64,000 bases of DNA from Norana najaformis (GCA_964023275.1 OZ029923.1:2572551-2636550), one strand, 5' to 3'; positions 23,593 through 35,900 are shown, counted from the first letter of the stretch. Notes: generated by a model not told the origin, from the sequence alone. Numbers and translations: made by a program.

Positions 23593-24181
23593 CAGGGCCG
23601 GGGTGGCAGGTAAGGTGTAATCTAGGCACAGAGTACGAAATGCCTAGCCCACAGCCAGGCATAACGTACCTCAGGCATTGTGTACTCTAGTTAATTCATA
23701 GAAATTACCTATTTAAAAATGAAGACTTTAAAATGGTAGCAAAATTAACAGCAGCTATATTTCTAATAATAAATAAATTAAATACTTGATGAATATTTTA
23801 TAGTTCAATTTATTGGAGGTAAAGCATATTATTCATCGGATCCCCTTTCTTTAAAAATTGTATACTCTTACGTCCAGCTTCTTTTTCACTGAAAGCTTTT
23901 AATTTTAATTACTTTTTACTCACTACAGGTAAGATAAGTACACTGTGCCTAGGTATGATGTACTCTACTAGAGTACACCCTGCCTCCTACACCGGTGCCA
24001 GAGTATTTGGCGCCCTAGGCGAACCTGTCACACTTACCGGCGGTAAGAGCGATAACTAATTAATATTAAATCAACTACGTTAATATAACCTTCACACAGG
24101 AATGCAGCCGGATGCTGCATCATTAACTTAGTATCGTCGTTCATTATAATCATCTACGAATTAGTGGTTAAACCGGCCTTG
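23593..24181. mobile_element. hAT-like non-autonomous element, 589 bp
   Basis: Termini CAGGGCCGG and (reverse) CAAGGCCGG are flanked by a perfect 8-bp duplication ATTGGGAG (23585-23592 and 24182-24189). Inside are recurring CTAGGCA and GTACTCTA motifs, partly as inverted copies (AGAGTACA / TGTACTCT). No open frame of note. Confidence 0.8.
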
Positions 24182-24189
24182 ATTGGGAG

Positions 24190-24869
24190 ATTATATATGC
24201 ATAATAATTATGCATAAATTTCAATTTCAATTATACCTGTTTTTTGTTACTTAGGGAAGTATTTTCACCTGTGATGGGTGGTGTTGCTTGCTGTATTTCC
24301 ATGTAATTTGCAATGATTTTTGCCAAACGGTGCCTCTACAGCTTAGGGCCTCACCATGTCTAAATCCAGCCCTAGTGACTGATGTTTGGATGTATGTGTG
24401 CGCGTTTTTTGTAGAAGCTGCTTGGCTTCAATGTGTCTGTAAGCTTTGTAAAAGCTACCATAGACGCAGGTATTATCTCGGCTTATGCTTAAAATGGATA
24501 TCAGAATCAACATATGCTTCAGACATGCTTTTCTTCTCATGCAAATTGCATAATTGTAATTGTAATTATCATTTAAGATTTGTAGAGCGCCACTTCAAGA
24601 TAAACTCAACCGCAATGATGTAAGGAATGTCGTAAGATCACAAAGTTTATCATTTAGCAGACAATTGTTAGAAGAACTAGAAAAGTCAACGTATGTCAGT
24701 GACTACACGCAATCAGTGAACAGCTGTAGCTGTGGCTGCTCACTTAAGGGTATGGTATTTTAGAGGAGAGGAAGAAAATCCATTTTAGGGGAAGAGAATT
24801 CGGATGGAACATTTCTAAAAGCAAGTTGCATTTGATAATAATGCGTGTGTATGACGCAAGACGTACAGT
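24190..24869. other. No feature recognised
   Basis: Plain sequence. AAATCCAGCCCTAG near 24361 resembles one end of a hAT-like element, but I found no partner end. Confidence 0.5.
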
Positions 24870-25230
24870 AAGTACCAAGTCGTCGCAAATGATCCGTTCA
24901 CGAATTACAACAGTTATCACCAACGGTTCACCCCTTGCAATCTCTGCTCGTGTCTTTCGCTCACAACTGAAAACACTCCTCTTCAAAAAATCCCATCCTG
25001 ATTCCTCGTCTTCCCTTTGTCTATCCTGCAGATCCAATTCCAAACGCCATCCACCGTAGCCAACTGATTGTCTGCTTGCCTGGCTCTTGGATCTTGACCT
25101 GGAACCGAACCCTTCCTGCCCATTGATTTTGTCTTGACTGAGAACCTGTCGATAAGCTGATTGCCACGAATTAGTTCTCTTTGGGCGCTGTAGAAATCTC
25201 GAAATTACTATTACGATTACGACATTCATT
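24870..25230 (+). mobile_element. LINE-A ORF2 C-terminus and 3' UTR
   Basis: The plus frame gives ISARVFRSQLKTLLFKKS and RSNSKRHPP with stop, the same C-terminus as at 55965. Then come the 3' UTR landmarks and the tail CTATTACGATTACGAC. The upstream part is frame-broken. Confidence 0.8.
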
Positions 25231-25269
25231 TGTGAATCAAAGTGTGAAGACTTAGTAATGAGCATAAGA

Positions 25270-25692
25270 AATTTTCACGAAATGCATTATATGACCATTC
25301 AATATCCAGCTGACTAGAGAAATCTAAAAAATTCATGACTTGGTGCCACGCCCTTTCTACGTTTCTGAAAAGGTCACGGCTGTAAGAACGCTCAGTGCTT
25401 CTCCGCGAGCGAGGATAGATTGAGCCAGCAAGGTCGGCGTCTGTTGTGCTCTGTTGCCCGCTGGGATAGGCAAATGCTGCTCTTTCCCACTTCAGCTCTA
25501 GCTCATCGTGACATCTCTTATGTTGGACCGTCCCTTTGGAACCGTCCTCCATTGCATTTACGAACGATTGCGTTTGAGTCCCTGTTCAGCGTACATCTCA
25601 ACCCATCTTAAAATGCACTTGTTTTTATAGCTGTAAGATAGCTGTGTGTGCAACGCGTTTGTTAGGCACTAAAAGTGCGCTATATTAAGTGC
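25270..25692 (+). mobile_element. LINE-B ORF2 C-terminus and 3' UTR
   Basis: The plus frame reads LAHRDISYVGPSLWNRPP and LRTIAFESLF, the GPSLWN motif of CR1/L2-like ORF2 ends, then a stop and a short UTR ending AAGTGCGCTATATTAAGTGC before a CATA array. Only this last part of the element is present. Confidence 0.7.
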
Positions 25693-25880
25693 ATTCATTC
25701 ATACATACATACATACATACATACATACATACATACATACATACATACATACATACATACATACATACATACATGCATACATACATATCTACATACATAC
25801 ATACATCAATACATACATACATACTTGCATACATACATACATGCATGCATACATACATACATACATGCATACACACAAAT
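25690..25880 (+). repeat. (CATA)n array at a LINE-B tail
   Basis: About 45 CATA units with few variants, directly after GCGCTATATTAAGTGC. Confidence 0.95.
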
Positions 25881-25964
25881 TCAGTAACTTCTATAGCGTC
25901 ACTAAAACAGCCAATAAAGCATCGATCGACAACCGCTCTTTGCATGTGCGTCAGATCGTATGTT

Positions 25965-26036
25965 TGTGTGTGTGTGTTTGTGTGTGTTTGTGTGTGTTTG
26001 TGTGTATGTGTGTGTGTGTGTGAGTGCGTGTGTGTG
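25965..26036 (+). repeat. (GT)n imperfect
   Basis: GTGTGTGTTT variants for about 70 bp. Confidence 0.85.
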
Positions 26037-26159
26037 AAAACGCAAACTCAAACAGAAGTCCCGAGAAAAGAAAGATCGATATCGCTTCCTGAACAAACCA
26101 AAAGAAATCGATCTTTATAGATAGCTAGAGAGTCACGAGTGTACATATGAATTAGTGTA

Positions 26160-26765
26160 CACATGGAAAAGTTCATAAATGGACGATTGCACACAGAAGT
26201 GTACACATATCAAGAGTGTACACTTGAAAATGTGTACACACAAAAAGCGCACACATGGAAAAGCGCACACATGGAAAATCGCACACATGGAAAAGCGCAC
26301 ACATGGAAAAGCGTACACGTAGGAAAGCGTGCACATGGAAATGCGTACACATGGAAATGCGTGCACATGGAAAAGCGTGCACATTGTAAAGCGTGCACAT
26401 GGAAAAGCGGGCACATGGAACAGCGTACACATGGAAAAGCGTACACGTAGGAAAGCGTGCACATGGAAATGCGTACACATGGAAATGCGTACACATGGAA
26501 AAACGTACACATGGAAATGCGTGCACATGGAAAAGCGTGCACATTGTAAAGCGTGCACATGGAAAAGCGGGCACATGGAAAAGCGTACACATGGAAAACG
26601 TGCACATGGAACAGCGTACACATGGAAAAGCGTGCTCTTGGAAAAACGTGCACATGGAAAAACGTGCACATGGAAAAGCGTACACATGGAAAGTGTAGAC
26701 AAAGGGAAAAGGTACACAAGGAAAATGCACACATGGAAAAGTGTACACATGGTAAAAATGCATCA
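26160..26765 (+). repeat. 15-bp minisatellite CACATGGAAAAGCGT with higher-order structure
   Basis: About 38 units. A block of seven or eight units, including the rare variants CACATTGTAAAGCGT and CACGTAGGAAAGCGT, occurs twice (about 26305-26420 and 26435-26580). Confidence 0.92.
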
Positions 26766-26855
26766 CGTGTATACATAGAAACTTCCGGAAGAGGCCGATT
26801 CAACGTGGACCGGGATGGTGGAGATAGACCTACGCCCTTGAACTTCGAGCTTCAT

Positions 26856-27156
<301 letters not shown>

Positions 27157-27235
27157 CAGGATGAAGACGAGCCCAAGACCTGCGACGGTTAGCAAAGAGC
27201 TGTGAAGGCGTAAACGCTCCACAGATGATGCTATT

Positions 27236-27550
27236 AATGTATGTATGTATGAATAAATGTATTTATGTATGTATGCATGAATCTATGTATGTATGCATGA
27301 ATGTATGTATGCATGAATGTATGCATGAATGTATGTATGCATGAATGTATGTATGCATGAATGTATGTATGCATGAATGTACTGTATGTATGCATGCATG
27401 TATGTATGTATGTATGTACGAACGTATGTATGTATGTATGTATGCATGAATGTATGAATGTATGTATGTATGTATGCATGAATGCATGTATGCATGTATG
27501 TATGTATGTATGTATGTACGAATGTATGCATGTATGTATGTATGTATGTT
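27236..27550 (+). repeat. GTAT/GCAT/GAAT array
   Basis: GTATGTATGCATGAAT units of 16 or 24 bp for 310 bp, ending in an antisense LINE-B terminus. Confidence 0.9.
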
Positions 27551-27605
27551 TCTAAACGCTTGATATAGCGTCTCCTAATGTAGTGCTAACAAATACATAC
27601 AAAAA
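27545..27605 (-). mobile_element. LINE-B-like 3' terminus
   Basis: Antisense ACGCTATATCAAGCGTTTAG next to a 300-bp GTAT array: tail-derived microsatellite again. Confidence 0.5.
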
Positions 27606-27619
27606 ATCTCACCATATTG

Positions 27620-28158
27620 GCCTTGTTAGCTGCATTGGTTAAAGCGTACGTCAAGGCGCCTCTGTGCTTCAGGATGCCGGTTCGCATATCGATAGCAACT
27701 ATATTTCAGAGATTTGAATCTCCGGCTAACACGGTCCGCTCACGGGGATCTTAAATGGCGTGGCGCCCATTCAAACGAGTAGCGGTGGTGAAGGATCTCA
27801 CCCGATTAATTCATTGAAAAATGAGCATGGTCGAGGTATTACGATCGCTATAAAAAAGTAGTAGATTTATATTTTAATATTTTACAAATATTAGATAGCG
27901 ATTAGACACCTTTAAATCGAGTCCTCCAGACTCTATATAAAGGTCAATTCGTTCAATCGCCATTGAAGTTCAATATCTTTGAGAGGTCGACGTGAACGGC
28001 CGTGACAGCCACAAGATGTCGTTTAAACACTGAATACTAAAAAGAAAAGACGTGGCTCCCATTCAAACGGGCAGCGGTGGTGAAGGATCTCACCCGATCA
28101 ATTCATTGAAAAATGAGCAAGGTCAAGGCCTTACGGTCGCTGTATAAACCGCGTACAT
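27620..28158 (+). mobile_element. SINE-1 composite, sense copy with clear tRNA-like head
   Basis: The head shows pol III A-box-like TTAGCTGCATTGGTTAAAGC and B-box-like GGTTCGCATATCG about 45 bp on. Body: CGGGGATCTTAAATGGCGTG, AGCGGTGGTGAAGGATCTCA and AAATGAGCATGGTCGAGG. A second, partial body unit starts at about 28049, giving a period near 290 bp. Confidence 0.75.
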
Positions 28159-28184
28159 GTACCGCCGATGATGATATTAATGTA

Positions 28185-28260
28185 CGGATGTATCTTGACA
28201 CTTGATATAGCGCATTTCAATAAAATTCCAACAATTACATACAAAAGAGCTCACCTGCCA
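28185..28260 (-). mobile_element. LINE-B-like 3' terminus
   Basis: GCGCTATATCAAGTGTCAAG (antisense) with only one or two GTAT-like units, so the tail is unexpanded here. Confidence 0.45.
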
Positions 28261-28889
28261 GTTGGAGCGTTCAATCCAGGAGTTTGAAAAAGCGCAAATG
28301 AAAACTAGTTCAGACAAACTTGAAATCTCTCAAACTCCGAAGCTAACCGGCCATAAAATACACACACACAGTCGTCAGGCCGTAACGAAAGGTTCTTCTG
28401 TGCTTGCTGCAATTCATAACAGTAAGCGCTAATTGTTAATTAAGCTTGAATTCAGCTAATTACTCTCGTTAGCTGTTCATTGACAAGAACATTCGATTCT
28501 CCACAACCTCTCAAGCACTTCTTTTCACAGTCTACGCTTTCAACAACGTTTCGTTCAAGTCGATCGCACACTGCGAGAGCTCTTGGTGTCGCGTCGCTGG
28601 GTGATGATGTACTGCAGGTCGCGCACGGGTGGACACGCAATGTGCCATAGCCTTGAGAGTCTGTGACTGCAGGGACAAAGCTGCTGCTGCAGAGACTGGA
28701 TGCCAGTTGATGGATGCTGGCTATTGGATGTTATAGTTGCTGAGTGAATGTTTTTGGGTCGGCCGCGACACAGCAAGCCAGGTACAGGACTCCTCCTATC
28801 CTGTAAGACGCGGGCTTTAGTTGGCTTTGTGCGTAAGGTGAGGTCAGGTTAGGAGAAGTATGGCCGGGTAAGGTAAGGTAAATGTATAG
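28260..28889. other. No gene recognised
   Basis: Plain sequence with a CTGCAG-rich patch near 28670-28700 and GGTAAGGTAAGG at 28868. Confidence 0.5.
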
Positions 28890-29560
28890 GTTTTATAAGG
28901 CGACTGTATAGCCTTGGCCCTGCTCATTTTTCAATGAATTAATCGGGTGAGGTCCTTTACCAACACTGCCCGTTTGAATAGGCGCCACATCTTTTGTATT
29001 ATTATTCAGTGTTTAAGGACGTCTTGTGGCTAGCAGGGCCGTTAACGTATGCCTTTCTTCAAAGGGAATCTATCAGAGGATTGAACGAAATTGAAGATAT
29101 CTAACGTTGGACAAAAGCAATTTAAAAGCGCCTAAGCACAACATAATATTTGTATCAGTATCCAGTGTTTAACGACATCTTGTGGCTGCCAGGGCCGTTA
29201 ACGCCGAACCTTCCTATTCCGATTATAAGTCTAACCAGTTAACGAAATTGAATATATAGCGTCGATAATGTGCGACTTAAAGGTGTCTAAGCGCAACCTA
29301 GTAGTAGTTCCTCAGTTTAACGACAGCTTATGGCATCAAAGGCCGTTGCCGTCACCCTCCTTTGTCCAGGCTTGGGACTGGCACTAATATTTGTAAAATG
29401 TAAATGTACGTCTTTCTATAGCGACCTTATGGCCTCGACCCTGCTCATTTTTCTATGATTTAATCGGGTGAGATCCTTCACCACCACTGCCCGTTTGAAT
29501 GGGCCATTTAAGGTCTCCGTGTGCGGACCGTGTTACCCCGAGATTTAAATGTTTTTGGTT
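28890..29560 (-). mobile_element. SINE-1 composite, head truncated
   Basis: Antisense body units with CATTTTTCAATGAATTAATC, GTCTTGTGGCTAGCAGGGCC, GACATCTTGTGGCTGCCAGG and ACAGCTTATGGCATC, ending at GCGGACCGTGTTACCCCGAG without the tRNA-like part. Confidence 0.7.
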
Positions 29561-29871
29561 CAAGGATTGTTAGATTGTCTGCGTCTGTTGGCAATGCTGA
29601 AGCTTGCAAGAAGTTAGTGAATGTTATAGAATGCCCGCGGGACTTTGAAAACGAGGCTGAACTCTGACCTCTACTACGTGAACATTAGTAACGCCGTCGG
29701 AGCAACAGCCCATGGCCATCATAAATATTCATCATTTATTGAATAATTATAACTTAAATGGAGACTCCTGATTGGCTGAAAGACTCTGGGCGAGCAATAT
29801 AATATTCATATATCTTTTTGAATATGCCTCCAGGCCAGCTCTGTTTTTCAGGCCTTTCCGACTCCTGTGAT

Positions 29872-30006
29872 ATATCTTGACCTGGAACCGAACCCTTTTT
29901 GTCTATCGATTTTGTTTTGACTGAGCGCCTGTTAATAAGATGGTCCCCGTGACGTGGCTTTCGTTGGGCGCTGTAGAAATCTCGCGATTACGACTAGGAT
30001 TACGAC
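29872..30006 (+). mobile_element. LINE-A 3' end
   Basis: Sense copy with TTGACCTGGAACCGAACCC, GAGCGCCTGTTAATAAGATG, GCGCTGTAGAAATCTCG and tail GATTACGACTAGGATTACG. Confidence 0.8.
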
Positions 30007-30720
30007 AGATATCAAAGCCCTTTCGATGCAACAAAGAATAACTGACTGATCGATCGCCAGGTGGCCAGTCTGACTGAATGAATTCGATTGTCTACAAAAG
30101 ACGACTCTCCAAAAGAAGCCTTCGTAGACAGTTGAGGCGCCATTACGACAGACAATGTCCTATTTTTTAAAATACGGCTTCGTAAATAAGCCAATACTTA
30201 CGCCCTCTGACGTTCGTTTATATAAAAAAACTGAATTAAAATAATCCACTTTAAACACCTTTTAAACGCCTTTATTTGTTGCGCTATATAAGATGACAAT
30301 TTCATTTGTTAGGTTGTTATCATCGTTGGCAACAATATGGTTCGATATGTTTAACAGTAATCCTCTTTAAACACCTTTTAAACGCTTTCCACCGGGGATT
30401 GATAAAATGACAATTTCGCTAATTTTCGCTTATGTTGAACAACCATTTTAACCCACACAAGGTGACGCCTATGATTAACTTCGGTTGTAACTGAATAACA
30501 CAAGAAATTGCAGAGGGGCAATATTCGAAAACATTTGATTGATAAAAGTGCACCTATTCTGAATAAAAGCCCGCCGTATTTTTCAGATACGAAGGCGTCT
30601 TTAAATTGATCACGTATTCGTAATGTAAATCTCAGGGCCACACAAAGGGTGACCATCTATAATCACCAGCGAGTATATAGCCTATAGCTTGAGATTGTAA
30701 GAAGGTTGAGAAGTTTTTAT
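30007..30720. other. No gene recognised; diverged duplicate segment
   Basis: TTTAAACACCTTTTAAACGC occurs at 30251 and 30367, each followed by a similar ATGACAATTTC stretch, suggesting an old local duplication with a GCGCTATATAAGATG LINE-like end in the first copy. Confidence 0.45.
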
Positions 30721-30721
30721 T

Positions 30722-30880
30722 ATAACCGTAATCGTAAGTTCGAGATTTCTACAGCGCCCAATGAAAGCTAAATCGCGGGAACCAGCTTAATCACAGGCGC
30801 TCAGTCAAAACAAAATCGATAGACAGAAAGGGTTCGGTTCCATGCAGGCAGACAGGGAGACAGTGTGTGAGGAATAGAGG
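30722..30880 (-). mobile_element. LINE-A 3' end
   Basis: Antisense copy: ACCGTAATCGTAAGTTCGAG, CAGCGCCCAATGAAAGC and GGCGCTCAGTCAAAACAAAA, stopping in the CAGACAGG segment. Confidence 0.8.
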
Positions 30881-31439
30881 AGACTCCAGCAGCTGTAACA
30901 GAGAGATAGAACGAGAAGAAAGGTATGCCTTGATTCAAGAAAGGGCATTGTCGGCTATACCAAATCCCAAAGAGAGGGGCTTTACGTATGAGGATTTCGT
31001 GGTCAGTAAAATCGAAAGCGCAAGTTGTTCTGAAGACATTTCACCTGCCTTAGGACCACTTACATTATGCATCATGGACTTTTTTTATCGGCCAAAATGC
31101 GATGCAATTTCATTGAAGGCGACCATTTTGTCTGAAGCTACTAAGGCCTACATAACGCATTAACTTCTTGTACGCTGGTGCACACACCGTATGCACAGCT
31201 GTACGCGTTCTGGTCCTCTACCTGTGTTGCCTTTATAAATAATAGAAAACCGTGGCGACATCTGGCTTCGGGTCATTGGGTTGTGACGGCACTTGAGGTG
31301 AAGACGCAGCCAGTTAAGACCAATCGCAAAGGGCACCCGAGAACACGACACCGCATGAGGCAAAGGGTTTCGGCTAACCTAGCTGGCCGTCGTGTTTATG
31401 AAATGATACACTGTACAGGTGGTTGCAACCGCTTCTGGC

Positions 31440-31545
31440 CGGTTTCAGCCAATCAGAACGCCGCTCTCGGTCACGTGACGAAAACTTTAAGTCGACAGCG
31501 AAGGGAAGGTGTTGCTGCAGAGTCGAGCAGAAGTGAATTCTAAGG
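31440..31545 (+). promoter_or_regulatory. Candidate NDRG promoter and noncoding first exon
   Basis: A CCAAT box (31449-31453) and a CACGTG E-box (31472-31477) lie about 1.4 kb upstream of the NDRG ATG. About 50 bp on, a possible donor (GCAGAA|GTGAAT, near 31533) could join to the acceptor just before the coding start (tgtgtagcag, ending at 32941). Motifs are seen directly; their use as promoter and 5' UTR exon is inference. Confidence 0.35.
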
Positions 31546-32674
31546 CGCTGTTATTTGTGATTCGATGGTCGAATGCGTCAGTATTAAGATCTTCTTTTGC
31601 GAAGTTTAACAAAAAGGTAACAGATAGGTAATTACACTCTTTTTTGGTGTTTTGGAAACGTCGCAGAATCTTGGGAGTAGTTACGTGTAAGGTAATAACA
31701 TTGCATTGAGTTTCGTGTTGGGATTGGCATTGTTCAACGATTCCGAAAAATGCTTTGTTATTATGAGTGGGCTTATTCTGGGATGAATACAAAGGATTTC
31801 CAAACGACGTAGAAGTTTGAAATGAGGATTTTACCCAGTTGAGGCATCGCATGTGGTTAGAAGTACATCGCATTCCACTAGGGCATGACATTTTTGTTAA
31901 TAGCAGTCGCATTTTGTTTTGCGGTACATCGCATTTTGGGTGAGGTATGTCAAGAATAACGCGCATGGCAAATGACAGAAGGGGTTTCTGACTAGCATTT
32001 CTATTCACCCCTCTTTCCCCTTGCGGGTTAAACTCCTACGAGTGTGACCATGTAGATGATGCAACGCCAGGTCGTCCTGTGCAGGGTTGCGTCCGTAGGT
32101 GGTGCCAGAGACTGTGGGGTCGGGTGGGCGGAGAGCCAAGGGCCGAAGAGGGTACACATAGATCGATGGAGGGAGGGAGGTTTTGTTTACATTGTTTTGC
32201 CTCATTACAGGCTTTTGGACAAAGAGGATGAAGCAGCATTTGAGGAGCACGATTGTTAGAGGCGTTTAATAAATGAGCGATCCTGCCTTGCCTATCGAGT
32301 AACCTTGTTTGACCTTGACATGAAAGCATTTCTGATGTAATGTTTACAGGATATAATGATTGTATCTGATACTTTAACAGATTTATTAATAATGAAGGTT
32401 GAAGTTCCTTGAAAAATAATAAATAATGATTAGGAAATTAAGTTATAAATCTAAAACTGTCATTTGAATTTTCAAATAACTGAGATTAACTTACTGCTGA
32501 AAGTTTTTTATTTGTCATTATTTGGTGTGTTACTCAGTTTCATTGTACTAAGTAAGTAAGACATTTGTTAATACGCCGTATGTCCATTGGCTGAGCGAGG
32601 AATTGTAGGTTTGTCTCAAGTTTACTTTCACTTACCTTAACTTATCTCAAATTACCTTATCTCTTCCACAGTTC
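31546..32674. other. Proposed NDRG 5' intron, no other gene recognised
   Basis: A short CATCGCATTT motif recurs between 31845 and 31940. A 173-codon minus frame spans part of it but has no recognisable domain. Confidence 0.5.
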
Positions 32675-32908
32675 CGACCCTGATTCTTCTTCCTCTTCCT
32701 TTTTCTCACTTTCCAGTTCAATTCCAAACAACACCATGGTCGTCCGATTGCTTGCCTGCCTGACTCTTGGATCTTGACTTGGAATCAAACCCTTCCTGCC
32801 TATCGATTTTGTTTTGACTGTGCACGTGTGAATGAGCTGGTTCCTGGGACTTAGCTTTCTTTGGTTGCAGTAGAAATCTTGAGTTTGCGATTACGATTAC
32901 CTTATCGC
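32675..32908 (+). mobile_element. LINE-A 3' end just upstream of NDRG exon 1
   Basis: Sense copy from the serine-codon-rich ORF end (TGATTCTTCTTCCTCTTCC) through CTATCGATTTTGTTTTGACT to tail TGCGATTACGATTACC, ending about 40 bp before the NDRG coding start. It therefore lies in the proposed 5' intron or leader. Confidence 0.8.
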
Positions 32909-32948
32909 TAACTTTCTATCAATTTCTTGTGTGTGTAGCAGCGTAAAC

Positions 32949-35900
32949 ATGGATGCTGAGAAAGAGAAAGTGGTGGATGTAAAACTGGAAAACATTCGTC
33001 TTCTGGAGTCTCGCCAGTCGCAGAGCGTTGTCGTTGACTTGGTTGGGCCACATGATTTCTTTATAGTCTGACTGATAAATTTAGTGTTTGTTTATACGGC
33101 CGTGATTGCTTGAGTAAAGAGGGACTGGAGTGTTATGATGTCTATGTTTAGAATACTTTATAGGCTGGTGACACCTAGCATCGGTTTTTGCAACTGCTTC
33201 AGAGGAAGTTCAATGAGTGTTAAACCACTCAGCTGGCTCAGGATTTACATCAGGTTTGTAATTTTATATTTGCTACTGTTGTGATGATTGGAGACTCACT
33301 GCACCAGTGCAAAACCTTACACTAGGTGCCGCCAGCATGAAAAACGCTCAAACCATAGAGTACATACCATTCTGGTCAGACCAATGTCTGTTTAAATTGA
33401 TTGATTGTTCTACGATGTTATTCAAGTCTAAACTTAAGATTCATCTGTTTCAACTTGCATACTCACCTTAGCCTAACTTCTGGTTTCTCTGACCTACAGG
33501 AATTCAACCTAGCTTCTCCAATGGATTATGATTTTGACTACAATTTCACTTGAAGCGACCATCGACTGATGGTTTGGGTGTTATGATAACGATGCTATAG
33601 AAGTTCTTAGATTAGATTAGATTGTTCGAATAATTGATTAATCTGATTGATTGTTTTGAGCGATTGCCTGTTTAATGTGATTTTTTTAATAATTGTCTGC
33701 AGTGCCTGATTGAAGAAATTTCTGTAAATTATATGCCACACATTACACCAAGTAATTGTTACACTGTTACATTATGTTGCATAATGTAAGCATTACATTA
33801 ATTACACCAGGAAGAGGATGTGGTGACATCTGTTGGTCCGATTCACGTCGTCGTCCATGGCGACCGTCGTTACCCGGCGATTGTGACATACCATGACATC
33901 GGCCTGACCAGCAAGTCGTGCTTCCAGGCGTTCTTCAACTATCCAGACATGAAGACGTTGCTGAAGAGCTTCTGTGTCTACCACGTCAACGCTCTTGGGC
34001 AACAGGAAGGGGCGCTGGCCGTTCCACTGGGGTAAGCAACATTTGCTTATGAGGTGAGGTAAGGGGTTGTGGCTCTTCCACTGGGGTAAGCAACATTTGC
34101 TTATGAGGTGAGGTAAGGGGTTGTGGCTCTTCCACTGGGGTAAGCAACATTTGCTTATGAGGTGAGGTTAAGGGTTGTGGCCCTTCCACTGGGATAAGCA
34201 ACATTTTCCCCATGAGGTAAGTTAAGGCTTTGGCCCATCTATTGGGTAAAGGTCTCAAATGTGGGTAATATATGCCTTACAAAGTAGGGTAAGGCAAGGT
34301 AAGGTGAAAATTTGTGATCAGTTCATTATTTGAAAGTGCCTTGTAGCGAATTTAGCCATAGATGTAAAAGGGCGTTTCACCCCTGCAACCTTCTTTGGTT
34401 ATGTGCCAGTGCCTCTCAGACCTGACCCATGAACTGCCAGAATGTGACGCCCCTCTAGAAATGCCCTTGCCCCACGCAAGCAATCCCGGAACCGCCACTG
34501 AAAATGCCCCTTAAATGCTGAGTGGAAGATGGCAATTTACTCACAAGGCCTGCTTGAAGTGAAAATGGTTATCCAGAAATATCATGAGGAATCACAGTGT
34601 CCCATTGCCAAACAGTGCTTATGGTTACCATGGCAATGCTTCTAGTGACCATAGCAATGCTTCTGGTTACCATAGCAATGCAAATGGTAACCATAGCAAT
34701 GGTGATTAATGGGCAAGTTACTTTTATCGTTGTTTGGTAAAGGAAATGCAGTTGAATGGGAAATTTGTAAAAACAGTTTGCCAGAACTTGCGAAAATGTA
34801 GAGTCCATAAAGATATTTTGTTGAATTACTTTCAGGTTGGGAAAGCAGGCGACCCCATTGGCAAAGGAGTAAGTATCAAATCGTAATCCCAAGATTTCAT
34901 AATTGTAATCGTAATCCCGAGATTTCGTAAACATAATTCCGATATTTCTACAGCGCCCAGTGAAAGCCACGTGACGGGAAGCAGCTTATTCACAGGCGCT
35001 CGGTCAAAACAAAATCGATAGGCCAAAGGGTTCAGTTCCAGGTCAAGATCCAAGAGTCGGGCAGAGAGACAGCGTGGCAGCTATGGTGGGTGATGTTTAG
35101 AGGAGAGATAAGAGGACGAAGGGGCGTCAGGATAGGATCTGTGAAAGAGAAATGTTTTTGAGGGTTTTCTAGTCTGTTTTCTATCTAATGAATTCTATAG
35201 GATCGTTGTCATAATGCTCGGTCGATGGCTGCTTCATGTGGTACAAGATTAAAATACATAATCCTTTGGAGAAGCCAAGTCAGTATTTATAGGTCAGGGG
35301 AACCAGAAATTAGGTCGTGATGTGCGTGCAAGTTGAAATTTTGTTGAATCATTAGAAAGTTTTCTGATCCATTTCACAGAAATTTCAAGTAGCCGAATAT
35401 CGTATACTGTGATATGATCTGTAATGTATGTAACAGTTTTATGAAGCTTTTTACAGTGATACTGATAGTAGGTTTATGTTGGAAAATGGATTTTGTTGGA
35501 AACTAGGTGAGTACAGTGCTGATTGATGAGTCTAGGGTTTAGTTGGTGGGTGTCGCTGAAAGGGGAAATTGTGATATTTAGTGTGGGTGTGTGTTTTACT
35601 ATTAATGAGTATTTAAACTGGATTAATTTAATATAGCATTTTCACGAGGTCTAATAATTATTTAGGTAGAACTGAATCTAGAGATTATTTTTCAAGGACT
35701 CATTGATGTTGACTCGAATGAGAACAGATTTGAAAGAATTCAGAGAACAAAAATTGAAGGCAAATGGCAGTAACTGATGATTTGAATTTTTAAAAGGGTA
35801 ACAATGCGCTGATTAACATTTCAGTATATCGTAAAAATTTTAATTCTGTGATATTTTTTCTCCCGAGGTAGATATGATTCCTAAGGATTTGAAAAATGTC

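Noticed and set aside
31487-32008. A 173-codon minus-strand open frame next to the NDRG promoter region.
   Set aside because: No recognisable domain or motif; it overlaps the proposed NDRG first exon and looks like a chance frame. Kept only as a note.
34470-34502. One end of a possible hAT-like element (CGGAACCGCCACTG).
   Set aside because: Only one terminus seen; no matching opposite end or 8-bp duplication was found.
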